DNA from: Odiellus spinosus
Lineage: Eukaryota; Arthropoda; Arachnida; Opiliones; Phalangiidae
DNA: 64,000 nt
Reading direction: 5' to 3'
Assembly (NCBI GenBank): GCA_963920705.1
Contig: OY987226.1
Span: forward strand, 15,626,501 to 15,690,500
Shown: positions 33,182-45,969 of the stretch, in pieces
Layout: every line of letters starts with the position of its first letter
Position numbering within the stretch: position 1 is the first letter of the stretch
Program-made: the position numbers and the translations under genes
Notes under the pieces: generated by a model
Databases searched by the model: none
Told to the model about the DNA's origin: nothing
Seen by the model: only the letters and a program-made list of their open reading frames with translations

Positions 33182-34454
33182 AAAAACAAAACAAAACAAT
33201 TTATATTTTCGCGCCAATATTTGAAATCGCGCGCGCCACAATATAAGATTGGAAGTAAATTATACAATCTTTATTACCTAGACCGGAAGTGATGAGACAG
33301 TTGATGGCGGTTTAATTCTAAGCACGTGGATGAAAAAAAATCACGTGTTGCAGATTATTTTTATACTAAAATTAAACTTTTAAATTTTAATCGACGACGA
33401 GCGCGTGAGATGAACCAATAAGGTAATTTAAAATTTAATTTTATTCGTACGACCATGCAGAAATTTCGTGATTTTAAATTAAAAATGGGCAAAATTGGTA
33501 TTTTTATATTTCAAGAGAAGTTTAAACATTAAGGGTGAAACTAAATTTGATTTAAAATAATATTCGCCTTCAATTTTCAGCACAAAAATTACTTCTGGTG
33601 ATGTTAACTTTATTTACTTCTGATCATAAGCGTCTATTCCTAAATAAGATCTCTCTTAAACGAGCTTAAATATTTTTGATACTAAAAAATACATTTACAT
33701 TAAATAGGCTTAGAAATTAAAATTGTTACGCCGCTATAATTAAATTAAATTGGAATTAATTGAATCAACCCTAAAATCTGTACACCGATTACATGATTAC
33801 GTAACTGATTACGTGTTTAATGCCGTAAAAGCTACGGACTCTTTGAAATTGCGATTTTAAGTGCCTTGATAAATGTGTGGAGTGCAAATGTACTGAAAAT
33901 TCAAACTGTTGGTGGGAAAAACAAATTAAATATCAGGCTAGGAGCGAAGTCTTGTTTTTTGCGCGTTAGAGAGAAAGCAGGATTAATTGAAATGATATAA
34001 AAAAAAGTTGTAGACCTTGGGGGAAGCCAGGTGAATATCCTGGTTTTAGAACGGATTAGAAACCTTGGTTGTTAACTTGTTATTTTAAATTTCTATGGTT
34101 ATAAAACTAATTCCTCTACATAGTTGGGTTATAATGGAGGAATTTTATTATGTTCCAAAAAATATACTCCACCCAGTAATGATAAAATTTTTTTAAATGT
34201 ATTTCCAAATTCTAACAAAAGTATTTGAATTTAAATTGAAAGCGAGAAAATCAAAATTTTAAAATTTAAAAAAAAAAATTCCATTTTAAATTTTTTAAAA
34301 AGCCAATTTTAATTTTTGTTTTTATTTTGAATAAAGTAAAATAGTATTCAGAAAAATGTGAAATTTTTATTTTGTTTTGATAAGTTCAAATTTTAAGTTT
34401 TGGTATTTAAAAAAATATTTTTTTGACTTTTAGATAAATTTAAAATATTAAATA
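33182..34454. other. 3' flank of the LRR gene, no further gene seen
   Basis: The first 250 bp stay CpG-rich (GAAATCGCGCGCGCCAC near 33225). The rest is AT-rich, becoming low-complexity after 34200. Confidence 0.4.
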
Positions 34455-34850
34455 TTTAAATTTTTGATGAATATAAAAATAAAATTTTAAAAATTTTGAT
34501 AAATATAAAAATAAAATTTTAAAAATTTTGATAAATATAAAAAATTAAATATTAAAATTTTTGATAAATATAAAAGTTAAATATTAATATTTTTGATAAA
34601 TATAAAAATTAAATATTAATTTTTTTTATAAATATAAAATTAACTATTAAAATTTTTGATAAATATAAAAAAACTATTAAACTTTTTGATGAATTTAAAA
34701 ATTAAAATTTAGTTTTGATAAATATAAAAATTTAAATATTGAGTTTTGATAAATTTAAAATAAATACCAAAATTTAAAATTTTGGAAATAATGTTAAAAA
34801 AAATCCAAAATTTTGGAAATAATGTTAAAAAAAAAATCCAAAATATTGGA
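34455..34850 (+). repeat. Degenerate ~32-bp AT-rich minisatellite
   Basis: A TTTTGATAAATATAAAAATT core recurs about every 32 bp (34466, 34498, 34530, 34563, 34595) for roughly ten units. It ends in a CCAAAATTTTGGAAATAATG direct repeat near 34790-34850. Confidence 0.75.
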
Positions 34851-35227
34851 TTAAAAAATAAAAAAATAAACTGTAAATAAAATTTAATGTAGTATTTTTT
34901 ATAATTACTATATAGCTAGTCGTGTCAACAATGTATATTATTATCACTATTTTTTTAAGATCATACGAATTCAGTGCCTTAAAAACGTAAGACGATTAAA
35001 AATATTGTTTTTATAATCATGTTAAATCATCGAGTTGTTTCATTTCAGTATATACATATATATTAAGCCTATAATTATGCAATAATATTGCTAAAAAACA
35101 ATTTTGGGTATATTCCAAAAAACTATTTCAAATCGGCGTTAGTACGAAAATTACAGCTACCCTGTAAACTAGAACTAGGAACGAATATTAATTTCATAGC
35201 ATCAATATATAATCTAAAAATGATTAT

Positions 35228-35963
35228 TTAAAGTAATTCTGTCACCATTTTTGTTCAATGATTAATTGGCATTTTTTTAGCATTTTTCAAACTGTTAAAT
35301 ACCTAAAAAAAAACATTTGCACCTTTGGGTTGACGCGCAAAGAAAGATATTTTAAAAGAAAAATGAGAAAAATACGAAAAATTAATTTATCCAGATTGAG
35401 GACGTAGAATATGGGAATTAACTGATTTCCCCGCGTATAGGGGTCCAGCGACCAATCGAACGCGATTGTAAGTCTCGTTTAAATCTCGCGTGAACGACGG
35501 GCCCTTGCTCATTGGTCGCTAGACCTTACACGGAGCCAATTCAGAATCTCCATGAATCCCGCTAAGCCTATTTACCGGGTAAGTTTTAAATTTATTTCTA
35601 GTTTAATATTTGTTTTGTAACGATTTTATTGATTAATTTTAGGTCTATTTAAACGATAAGGAATCGATTAAAAAAATCACTTGTTATTAGATTGCATTCT
35701 CCCTTTAAGTACGTTCAGGAAAAAGACTGTGGGAAAGCAATATCCATATCACGTACGATAATCAAATATTGATTCAATAATAGCCACTGGACTGACGTAG
35801 AATGTTGCTGAATTTCTTATTTCAAATGTTTCTTATTGCAGATTATGTAATAATTTTTAACTGTTATGGTTAATTTTTAAACGTTAATTGTATACATATT
35901 TAATGGTCTTTCCGAAAATGCTCAGCTCAAATTCATAAGAAATTGGTGTCAGAATAACTTTAA
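35228..35963. mobile_element. Family A copy A3, interrupted by D2
   Basis: Left end TTAAAGTAATTCTGTCACC and inverted right end GGTGTCAGAATAACTTTAA, with TTAA at both edges. It contains family A words GACGTAGAATGTTG and TCATAAGAAATTGG. D2 occupies about 35430-35708. No coding sequence. Confidence 0.7.
35430..35708. mobile_element. Palindromic TTAA element D2, nested in A3
   Basis: The right arm matches D3 closely (AATCCCGCTAAGCCTATTT, TTTAAATTTATTTCTAGTTT, GCATTCTCCCTTTAA). The centre holds an inverted pair, GCGACCAATCGAACGCGA against GCTCATTGGTCGCTAGA. The left arm is mostly lost. Confidence 0.65.
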
Positions 35964-37010
35964 ATAATAACAATTGATGTTGTTTTTCCCGATCTTCTTG
36001 TGATTTGTCCAATTAATTAGAATTAATAGAGTAGAAAGCGGGAAGTAGATCATCATTATGACTCATTTTTTATCATCCCACGCTTTCTATAACAATACAT
36101 ATATTTCAATAGATGAACTCTAAACGGGTCGTTTGTTACTATGCGGTTTTTCTAGTACAATGCCTTTGTTTGGGAAGATACAGGTATTTTTGACGTTTCG
36201 AAAGTTTCAAGGTAAGTGTTTACCGCGGAAAAAGGAGGATATAATAGTGTATAAAATGAATTTTAACACAATGGATACCCGCTTTAATTCCAGTATAAAC
36301 TAAATTTGAAAACGAAAAAACATACCTAAATATTGTTTCTTTGAATTGACAGAAAATTCTAATATATAAAAATTAATTGTCTATACAAATAAATAATCGG
36401 CAGTATTGTGCCTTTGGCTGTATTAATTTGAATATAGGGAAATAATATGATGCGCCGACTCCCCTTAACAAAACTACGCTTCGTGGCAACTACATGGCAA
36501 ATTTGTTAATTTTAAATATACAAAGGTACTCAAGCAGACGACAAGTTGAATAATTCTAATTTAAATTTTGATTCATTTCTACCAAAACTAAATTTAAAAA
36601 TATATATATTTATAATTTGAACCAACGCCTATTTGACGTCACATATAAAATAGGGGTTTGCCAAATTCCTCGACGAGGCTCGAGGGTCCAAAATTTAACC
36701 CAATTACTTTCCTCAAACTTGAAATTTTACTGGTGAAAGTAAAATTTTCGAAAGTTTTCTTTAACGTATATGAATTATCGGATAAGAAAAAACTATTAAA
36801 ATGTCCTTGTTCAAATTTATCAACAAAACACTTGAGTTTGTTAAGTACATTTATTACCAGTTATTGCTTAGGTTCGAGATAGGTTTATATGAACTACTTT
36901 TTTCTTACTATACGCAAGGTTTTGTACTTCATTACAACAACGCTTTTGAACAGTTTACAATTACAATCAATAAATTAAAGATAAGATTGGGTTTAACTGA
37001 TATTTCCTAC
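35964..37010. other. No gene seen
   Basis: Contains a 60-bp hairpin (TAGAAAGCGGGA against TCCCACGCTTTCTA, 36031-36091), a fragment of the 25.5-kb tandem unit (about 36380-36490), and TGACGTCA at 36634-36641. Short frames at 36658-36882 and 36801-37019 are unsupported. Confidence 0.4.
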
Positions 37011-37724
37011 TTAAAGTGATGCTGTCACTATTTTTTCGAAGGCCTATGAATTATGTAATTTTTTTATACTATAAAAACTGACTAGAGAGACAGCAAAGAG
37101 CCAAGGGGGGAAGAAAGCCTGACGTCATGGAACCCCCTTACTGTGGGAGCGCTTGTAAGGACGAATACTGGAACTACCTCACTAAGGGGGATGACACCGA
37201 GGTTAGAGATAGAAACCTCTGACGTATCAATGTCTCCCTTGCTGACTCCCTTTAGAGCTAGGTTGAAACGTTCAAAAGAAACTTCAAAATTAAAATGACA
37301 AAGTATATAGATTGATTTTTTTCTCTGATTGAAAACGTAGTATTAACGAGAAGTTTCGAATGGAAGGTGAGATTTTCTGTCCAATTAAGTACTTTCACTT
37401 AACCAGAATACGCAGGACAATAGACTGTGGGTTCTATAATAGCCACGTGACCATAGTTATGACCAAGTTGTATTGAGAGGAATTTTTATTTTAAAAATTT
37501 CGAAGATGCTAATTTTAAAATATATATTTTTACCAATACAGTAACTACATATTGATTATTTTATTAATGAACTTTCCAAAAATGCTACTCATATTTCATT
37601 TGGTTCACGAGAAATTGGTTAACCACCATGTTCTTAAAAACTGCTAATTACGTACTGTAGTACAGTCAAAACTACCAATTACGTAAGAGTGGTAAGACCC
37701 TCGTCGGTGACACAGTCGCTTTAA
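37011..37724. mobile_element. Family A copy A4, TTAA-flanked, contains module G2
   Basis: TTAAAGTGATGCTGTCACT at the left and an inverted GTGACACAGTCGCTTTAA at the right, with TTAA at 37011-37014 and 37721-37724. The inverted core is at about 37380-37470 (AAGTACTTTCACTTAACCAG, GCCACGTGACCATAG). Module G2 occupies 37091-37244. Confidence 0.75.
37091..37244 (+). mobile_element. Module G2 inside A4
   Basis: Homologous to G1 (1795-1933, opposite strand), including CCTCACTAAGGGGGATGACA and flanking identity, with a TGACGTCA at 37120-37127. Its presence in two different hosts (F1 and A4) indicates mobility, but no target duplication is visible. Confidence 0.5.
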
Positions 37725-38230
37725 AATAAAATTGTTTATTTCTAATATTATTATCAAAAAACTATAAGATACGTTGCACAAATTTTCCCTCACGCACTCC
37801 CACGCATAAAGCGTGTCAAGGGACTTTCTAAGCTTAGCTATACTTTAATGTTCAGTTGCTAGGGTATATCAAGGAATAAAAAAAAGCAAAAGTTCATATT
37901 TGGTTTGGTGTACCTAAAAAATGAAATTTTAGCTGGGCCTCTCAACGTCCTACATCTGTTTTGATTAATAGGATAAGGTTCCATTTCTATATGGTTATAA
38001 ATTACAACTTATTTTGGCAGTACGTACAAAGATACAAACCTTGTACTGTTAATATTTAACGATAAAGCTTGGCCCTTAGCTTTCATTGAGGTGCCAACTG
38101 AAGGTGGAAATTATTGACTAAATAGGGTGAAAAGCTTAGCTTCCTTCTTTGTCGTATACTTATTGTAAAGCTTAGATTCAACTTTAGCGCTAAAATTTAT
38201 TTTTAAATTTTAGATCCAAAATAAATATAA
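37725..38230. other. No gene seen
   Basis: AT-rich; nothing recognised. Confidence 0.4.
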
Positions 38231-38358
38231 TTAAAGGGAGAATGGAACCTAATAACAAGTAATTTTTTTATTGAAAGGCCTAATCCATCAGTTTAGATGT
38301 AATCCACTTATAAGTAAATGGTATTATTTGTATCTAAGTCTAAGTTTAATCGTACTGA
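38231..38358 (+). mobile_element. Family D left-end fragment D4
   Basis: TTAAAGGGAGAATGGAACCT, then AACAAGTAATTTTTTTATTG and AGGCCTAATCCATCAG, follow the D consensus left arm, then similarity is lost. It abuts D3 directly. Confidence 0.55.
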
Positions 38359-38764
38359 TTAAAAGGAGAATGCAATCTAACAAAATGTGAATTTTTATCG
38401 ATTTCTTATTGTTTAAATAGGCCTAATCCACAAATAAAAAGTTTACAAAACAAATATTAAACTAGAAATAATTTTAAAACTTACCCGGAAAATAGGCTTA
38501 GCGGGATTCACGGAGATCCTGAATTGCTTCCTTGTAAGGTCTAGCAGCCAATGAGCAAAGGTCCGTCGTTCACGAGACTTAAAATCGCGTTCGATTGGTC
38601 GCTAGATCTCCGTGAATCCCGCTAAGCCTATTTTCCGGGTAAGTTTTAAATTTATTTCTAGTTTAATATTTGTTCGTAATTTTTTTAAATAGTTGGTTAG
38701 GCTTTTTTAAACAATAAGGAATTGATAGAAAATCACTTGTTGTTAGGTTAAATTCTCCCTTTAA
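38359..38764. mobile_element. Palindromic TTAA element D3, full length
   Basis: 406 bp including TTAA at 38359-38362 and 38761-38764. The arms are about 190 bp and nearly self-complementary from end to end (GAGAATGCAATCTAAC against GTTAGGTTAAATTCTCC; GGCTTAGCGGGATTCACGGA against CCGTGAATCCCGCTAAGCC). Best-preserved member of family D. Confidence 0.85.
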
Positions 38765-40164
38765 AGGGAATTTCCATATGGATTGCTAATTAGTTCCTTA
38801 GGTATTATATTTTTAAACATTTGAAAATTGTTGGCATAATGAGTAAAAATAATTAAGAAGCGATTTAAAAACCAATTAATCTCGAAGAAATTCCTAGTTA
38901 ATTACTCTTCAATTATCTTTGGCGTATTACGAAGATTAAAACCTTGCGCGACAAACAAATTATCAAATATATAACTTTTTTTTTTGAAGTCCAAGGTTCT
39001 TGAAAGAAATATAATCGTAAAAATTAAATCTGTTGCTTCAGAGCCTCGGTCTTCCGTCCTTGAATGAATTCCCTCATTTATAAATTACTTTTAAATACAC
39101 GTCACATTTCCTGTAGCCCATAAATGCGGCTACAACTGGTATAACTCCCTAAAATATTTTCTAGTTAAGAATATTCCGTAGTTAAAACGTAATACGGTAT
39201 TAAAATTATATTTTATAAAAACAAACACCCCGCCTTTCCACGCGGTAGACTTTCCTCGTGAAAATAAAATTTTTGTAATTTTTTTTCAAGATGAGAGGAA
39301 ACTACATTTGAAAGTGGGGAAATAAGGATATAAGATGCGTGATAAGATGCTTCAAAAAGAACAACCTCCCGCTTTGACCCTTGGTACAATCTTCTCTTGC
39401 AAAAAATAAAAACACGCGATGCTTTTATCACGCGCCAGTAAAAAAAAAAAAAAAAAAACCAACTAATTTAAAATTCAAAGCACGCGCCTTGAGAAATTCT
39501 CTGGCAAAGGCTTAGGAAAGCTGTTTCAATACAAGTAGTTTTGGGGTAAAATGATTTAAAAAAATAAATTAACACACCCTATATAGTTTATCCACGTGAT
39601 ATAAATAAACCAATCAAAGTGATTCCTATAATTTTTATCGGGGAGGAAATAATCGACAATCTTAGCCGCGTGTCATTCGATCCCCCTTAGCGATTAGGAC
39701 ACCCCATAGTTTTATATTTATTATTATTATTATACCCTATAAGTCTAACCAAGGCTTAACTCAACACGCAATCGGAGATATTTAGCCGAAAGCCATTTTG
39801 AAATGTTTTGGAAAAATACCTGAAATTACGTAATGATTAGCGCGAGGGTTTTTGGAGCAACCCAAAATATAGGCTCTCATAGAAAGAAAGACCTTATTAT
39901 GATGTTTATGAATGAACAGTTGAAAACCACATAATGCTTTTGTTCTAATGTAATTTTTATTCTTCGAGGGAAATATTGATTTCCAATATAAGTTTACCTA
40001 TAGGTCTTGTCATTTTCTTTCCTGCTTTTTTCAAATTTATATAAGAGCCTAGCATGATTATATTAATTATTTGAAAGATTTTAGATACAAAAAACGAATC
40101 TGTGATATTTAAATGCTTGGTTTTCAAGTCGGAAATTAATAATTTCAACGATTTCAATGTTTTT
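38765..40164. other. No gene seen; A-run
   Basis: An A run lies at about 39440-39458. Minus-strand frames at 39213-39431 and 39957-40157 are unsupported. Confidence 0.4.
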
Positions 40165-40520
40165 TATAAAATTTAAGCCCTTAGAAACAAATATTTACGA
40201 TATAATTTGAATTTAATTGATAAAATCCTCAAGAAACATTTGCTCAGTTTAACTTAACGTTTTTTTCTAAGTCTATTTAGACAGATTTTCCTTCATTTAA
40301 AGTTTTTCGAAATCTGATAAACCCTTAGAAATATTTTTCAAAATTTCTGATATAATTTTAATTTAATTGATAAAACCCTTAAGAAACATTTTCCTCCTTA
40401 TCCTTAATGTTTTTTATAAGTCTGATTTAGATTACTTCCTACAGTTTAATCTGATAAACCCTTAGCAATAGTTTTCAAAGTTTTTGAAAAAAATGTTCCA
40501 TCGAGTTTTTAACCTTAAAA
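40165..40520 (+). repeat. Three diverged ~140-bp tandem units
   Basis: CCCTTAGAAA-type starts lie near 40178, 40322 and 40458, followed by GATATAATTTxAATTTAATT, GATAAAACCCTTAAGAAACA and TTTTTTxTAAGTCT. The third unit is partial. Confidence 0.65.
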
Positions 40521-41259
40521 ATATTTCATTATATTATTTCAGATTTTCTCAATAAAAAGTAAAATATGCGTGATATTTTTTACAATTTTTCAAATAACTG
40601 AAAACTTTCAAACATTTCTCAATATTTTAAGAATTCAATTATATTTTAGTCCCAAAATTAATCTCAATAATATTTTATCAATATTTTCCAATACTGACAA
40701 ACCCCTAAGATTATCTCTTAAAATAAATCTACGTGATATTTCCCATTCATGTTTTTCCAAATATGATTAATAAACGAGTAAAAGCAAAGGCCTAAAAAAG
40801 GTCTACAATATTTATAGTGACTCAATACAAAAAATTCGATGAAAAAGCGCAATGTTCAGCTAACCTAATTCAACATGAACAAACCTACAGTTTCTCTATT
40901 TCTCAAACAATTTATAAGACCCTAACTACATACTAAACCTATATATAGCTCCAATGATTATAGAAACTGGAATGAACTTATCATTATAAGGACCCATTTC
41001 GCGTAACGCGTAAAATACATATCTTTCTTTTTTAGCTAATTTGATGATTACTTATAGAGGGGGAGAACTGTGTCAAGTTAAAATGGTAGCGCAATGAATA
41101 GCAAATAATATGTTATAGGAGTCTCATCAAAAAGGAATACGTCCCAGCCTTATTCTTCGGTACCAATCTAACCCTGACAATTATTACGAAACGTTTCACT
41201 TCAAAAATTCTATTCGGACGAAACTATGATCAAATATAATAAAAGTATAGAAAAAAATA
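40521..41259. other. No gene seen
   Basis: A 66-codon frame at 40570-40770 reads AT-rich repeat-like sequence. Nothing recognised. Confidence 0.4.
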
Positions 41260-41844
41260 TTAAAGGGATAGTAACACGATTTGTTAAACAAATTTAATTT
41301 TGAGAGTTTGATATATCGTCGTATAACAGTCTCCGACCAATGAGCAAAAACCCAAGCCTAATAAAGTGAGTTCACAGAATTTTCATGAACTACACATGGG
41401 ATTTGAGTAGCATTTTCAGAAAGATATTAGAAACTATTCAAAATATATATACTTATATCATAGCAAAATATTTACAGCCATAATTTTTTTTATAATGGCC
41501 ATCAAAAATTCACCGAAATACTACGTCATCACTTGGTCGTCTGGCTATTGTAACTCTAGCCAATAATAATAATTCTCGTGCATTCTGCCACATGTTACGG
41601 ATGCTTTCACGCGTCCTTTTTCGTGAATGAATTTATTCTAGAAAGTCTTACCTCTTTAATACGAAACTTTTCGTTAATTACGTAACAGAATCAAACTACG
41701 TCATCAATCGGAAAAAAAAGTATATATATTTATCTTATTATTTTTGAAGTTTCTTAATAATTGGAATATGGATTTTTAATATCATGAAAAGACTAAATAG
41801 AATCCAAAGGCCTGCGAAAAAAAATGGTGAAAACTTCACTTTAA
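41260..41844 (+). mobile_element. Family A copy A5
   Basis: TTAA at 41260-41263 and 41841-41844. Left end TTAAAGGGATAGTAACACG (diverged), right end GGTGAAAACTTCACTTTAA. The interior has TTTGAGTAGCATTTTCAGAA, the core ACGTCATCACTTGGTCG (the intact counterpart of the B1 target in A7), and GTGCATTCTGCCAC. Confidence 0.65.
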
Positions 41845-42424
41845 ACCTATAGTTTCAAAAAAAGTATTGTGGGAATAAAGAACGCGCTTCTAAAGTGATT
41901 AATTTAACAGTCGATTTTAAACTATCTATGGATCCTTGTTAAGCCATTTTTCCGAGTAATTTAAAAATTGTTTTCTAATTAACTTAATATATGTTTTTAA
42001 TTTTTATTTTTTTACCACCGAATGAAACTATTTCCATTGAAATAACCGAGCTTATTCTTTCATATTCATTGTAATCACGAATCGGGATGAACCATGCAAT
42101 GAGGAGTACAAAAACTTCTTCCGTCCGTTACGTTAATACGTAATGTAGTGGTGTATATATATGTATTCTAACGCTCACAATGTTAGGCAACTGAGGGTCT
42201 TATAACACCCTCTACAGTGTTTTCGCGATATCCGTAACATTCGCGTTTCTCAGATTAATACGTTTAAGCTAGGATAAACTTTATAGGGATGATGAAGTGG
42301 AAAAAAACATGCTGTTTTTCATCGATTAATTACAATATTAAAAAAAAATGATAACTAAACTCATCAAAGGTTTTTCATTAATTTAAAATTAATTTTCAAA
42401 AGTCGTAATTTCGTCTATATAATA
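41845..42424. other. No gene seen; possible D fragment
   Basis: 41925-41995 (GTTAAGCCATTTTTCCGAGTA then TTTTCTAATTAACTTAATA) resembles a diverged D right arm. Nothing else recognised. Confidence 0.35.
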
Positions 42425-42555
42425 CCCTATTCAGACGATGCTAAATTAGCCCGGTTTAATTAGATTTAACCGAGGTTTACATAGGCTTCTCAGTTCAATA
42501 AACCTCATTTAAATCTGATTAAACCTCGGTTAATTACGTCTCGTCTGAAAAGGGG
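42425..42555. mobile_element. Small palindromic MITE M2
   Basis: 131 bp. Ends are CCCTATTCAGACGA and TCGTCTGAAAAGGGG, flanked by ATA on both sides. The interior continues the palindrome (TTAACCGAGGTTTA against TAAACCTCGGTTAA). The 3-bp duplication is too short to assign a superfamily. Confidence 0.65.
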
Positions 42556-42739
42556 ATAAGCATATCCCCAATTTCATTCTGATAAAAATTTATTAAAATG
42601 TCATAAAAATTGCGAGTAATCAAAACGAGTTTTAAATAATTTTAGACGCGTCTTCCGATAATTTTATTAGCTGAAAAGTTTCTGTTTTGGTTATAAAATG
42701 TGGCTGTCATTATATTTATTTCGCAATCCAATTTTAATT

Positions 42740-43010
42740 TATTTTGGAATTTTGGGAAAAATCGTTAAAAAACGATTCAAAATATGACATAGAAAAAGTT
42801 ACTGGAACAGGATAAAAATAGTTATATTTAATCGCCTCTTCGAAATGTTTCGAATCAAAATCAGAAACGATCCCCTGGCCAATTAAAGTGCTCACACTTA
42901 ATTCTCATGCGTTCTGGCACGTGATATGGATATTACTTAATCCAGAAACTTATCGTTGATCATGATAAAGAAACATTATACGTCATCAAACTTAAATAAT
43001 TTAATTTAAA
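42740..43010 (+). mobile_element. Family A fragment A6
   Basis: AATCGTTAAAAAACGATTCAA and then CACTTAATTCTCATGCGTTC, TGGCACGTGATATGGATAT and ATTATACGTCATCAAAC follow the family A interior. Termini not found. Confidence 0.5.
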
Positions 43011-43790
43011 ATATTTTGTCTATTTTAACTTTTAAGTTTATTAAAAATGCACAACTCAACAGTGTAAAATTTAAATGCTGGTTTATAATGTAAAAATTAA
43101 AATAGTAAAATAAGATTATTTTAATTAAATGTAAATTCAATAGAAAATTTGGATGAGCTTAAATAATATTTTTTATACTTCATTATCACTTTATCATCCC
43201 ACGTTTTTCTTTCCTTCCCCCATCATTTACTTATTAATTGTAACAACACGAACACTCTGTTAAAGGTTCCTGCCAAAAAACGACGGGACTTGTTTAAGTG
43301 CGTAATGGTTATGTCCCTGACTGCATTAAGACCAACACGTGAATCGAATCAGTCGACAGGACCCAGACCTACTGATGCCAAAATTTTGAAAGGGGGCGTA
43401 TCACCCTTGTCAATCAAATTTATATATTATTTATTAGAGTATATGGTAGGAAAATCTCGGCTAAAAAAACTATAAGAGTGACGTCATCGTCGTTAAATCT
43501 ATATACCCTTCCAAAAATTGCCCGTATAATACCGCCATTATGATGGGGTTAATAACACGTCCAAAATATGACGTTCAGAACGGCTCAGGATTCAAAAAGG
43601 ATGTCATTTTCCCCCATAGTAATGGGATAAGGTTCGGTGAACATCATTTTGGATTTTTTTTTTTTTTTTCAACTTTCTATATTGTTTTGGCACCTAAGGT
43701 AATATCTTTATAGGAATTAGTGTAGTTCAAAGAATAAAGCTGCCATCATGAAACTTGTATTACAAACTTATACAGTATGTAAAGCATTGA
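43011..43790. other. No gene seen
   Basis: TGACGTCA at 43479-43486; T run near 43656-43669. The frame at 43290-43475 has no recognisable feature. Confidence 0.4.
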
Positions 43791-43794
43791 CGCT

Positions 43795-44192
43795 TAATGT
43801 TTTGTCTTACAATGAATTAATATGGCTCGAATTAAACAGCTGCCATTACGCAACTTTTTCGGAATAAATATTTTATAGAAAGATTTGAAACTAATATGTT
43901 TTGTCTTCAGATTAATATGGCCAAAGGTAGATACTAGATACGTGTCATTACGCAACTGTTAAAAAAATATACTTGTAATCTACCTGTTAAATATGTTAAA
44001 TAATAGTTTCGCAAGAGGCTTCCAATAGCGCATTAATTTATGTAAATTATTAAATACGAATAATTATGATTAAAAGTATATAGTTGTAATTGCGATATTT
44101 TTAATGTTTATATATAAAGATTTAGGCTGTAATGTTTTGTCTTCAAATGAATTAATATGGTCAAAGGCAGACATTTGCCATTACGATAAGTT
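43795..44192 (+). repeat. Three diverged copies of a ~60-bp motif
   Basis: TAATGTTTTGTCTTCAAATG, then AATTAATATGGTCAAAGGCA and a GCCATTACGCAACT-type end, occur near 43796, 43893 and 44130. Spacing is irregular, so these are dispersed or rearranged rather than a regular array. Confidence 0.6.
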
Positions 44193-44199
44193 CAAGGCG

Positions 44200-44510
44200 T
44201 GAAATGAACTTTTCCACTTTTTTCATGACCGTTTAAAAACCCTTTGTTTGACCTTTATGGATCATATTTTAAATTTCCTGAATATTTAAGGTTTCCAAAC
44301 ATTTTAGAATTGTAGGAAAAATTCAGAAACTGGGGAAAAAAAAAATTCTACGCCTTTAAAAGTGTTTCAACAACCGTGCACCAACGTTCGTTGTGAAGCA
44401 ACTTCTACAGGATGAAATATCCTAATGTATTTTAATCTGGCCCCTGTAGAAGTGTTCTAACAGCTATGCATTTATGTTCGCTATGAAGAAACGATTTGGG
44501 CGTTTAATAT
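44200..44510 (+). repeat. Family C-like relic followed by a ~95-bp local duplication
   Basis: 44200-44345 has TTCATGACCGTTT, TTGACCTTTATGG and AAATTTCCTGAATAT, a weak echo of family C. 44365-44510 contains two diverged copies of AAGTGTTTCAACAACCGTGC / AGTGTTCTAACAGCTATGCA, each followed by CGTTCGTTGTGAAG. Confidence 0.4.
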
Positions 44511-45969
44511 AGTTTTTTAACTGACACGAAGAATTAATACACTTTATACAAATATTTTTTTCGAGTCAATCCAGATGTGTAAAATTTGGAATATATGTTT
44601 TTAGTATTAATTCAATGACGTGACATCATCGATGTCAGAAATATAAATTTACTTGACGAATTTAAAATATAATAGACGCCTTATAACACCATTTCTTTAT
44701 CATCCTTGCTATTATGACCTTGAAATATTTAATTTTTGAAAATTGATTCTAAGCTAATTAATCTTTGCAAATCACGATAAACGAATCTAGGTTCAGTTCT
44801 CTACCAAGTGAAAGATAAAACCAAAATTTGGGGTCTACTTTTCTGCATCGTAATTCGTACATAATGTCTAACCAATTACAACCATAGAATGGTCGTAAAC
44901 TCCTATTATAATACCGGTTTTCCAACGATAATTTAGGTTCATTTTAGGACTAACACTTTTGTATATATAACAGGGTGTCAGCTCTTCACGGTGTATACCT
45001 TATCCATATCTTTGTGTGGGTGATATCCCCGTGCCTATGACTCATATCGGGGCTTACATAATTCCAGGGATCTAGGTGTATAATGTTACATTATTAATGG
45101 TTTAGTATGCCATTCTATCTCTTCATATATATATAGTTTATTTCACTTTCAGTTGACATTAAGTAGAAAGACGGGGTTATCTTTATCTCTAAGTATTAAA
45201 AACAAATATGAAAGAAATATATCGTAGGTTTATATACGCTGCAAATTCAGGGAGAAATAAACTTAAATTTGCTATATAAAATATATACAATGAATCAATC
45301 AGAGTTTACACTACGTATAAACCTAGGCTTCCTTTACTTCTAAGCATAAATTCAAATATCAAACTGGTAGATTTAACTTTGTACTTGCTGTCAGTTCAAA
45401 ATGTAATTATTATAGATACTCTATTTTATAAATATATCGGAGTTTACACTAAAGTGTCTTTATTTTCTACGTGATTTCGTTTATATTCTACAGTGAAATG
45501 TTAGGGATTGAACAGCTTTGTGACTATTGTAAGTTATTGAATACTGAAACTGCATTCTTAGTACGTAATACTTTTCAATTGTTATCCTCACGACCGATCG
45601 TTTATATTAGAATTCCCATACATGTACACGCAGCGGCTGACTACTGGCAGTTATCCAAGGCTTACAGATCATACAATATCTATGCCCATATATAGTGTTT
45701 CACAACCTTTCTTAGACAGGGTCAAATTTAACATAGAAAAACAGGTCTGTTTTCTACGGAAATTTTAATTCTTATCAAGATTGCAAACTGCTATAGATGA
45801 GAGTTAGGTGATGGAGGGATGAAGGATGGATTACTTATAGTTTGGTTAGGATCATAAATTTAATTGGAGATGATCGTTCTTCCGCCCGGAGATGAAATTG
45901 AACTACAAAAGATAAATCGAGTTATCTTTCGTTGTCAATACGGATTTTTGATAAAGAAAAAATGATGCC
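44511..45969. other. No gene seen
   Basis: A 74-codon frame at 45471-45695 and part of another at 45932-46138 have no recognisable features; the latter runs into family A sequence. Confidence 0.4.

Noticed and set aside
36031-36091. 60-bp hairpin as a microRNA precursor
   Set aside because: Arms pair for only about 12 bp with a large AT-rich loop; no evidence of a conserved mature sequence.
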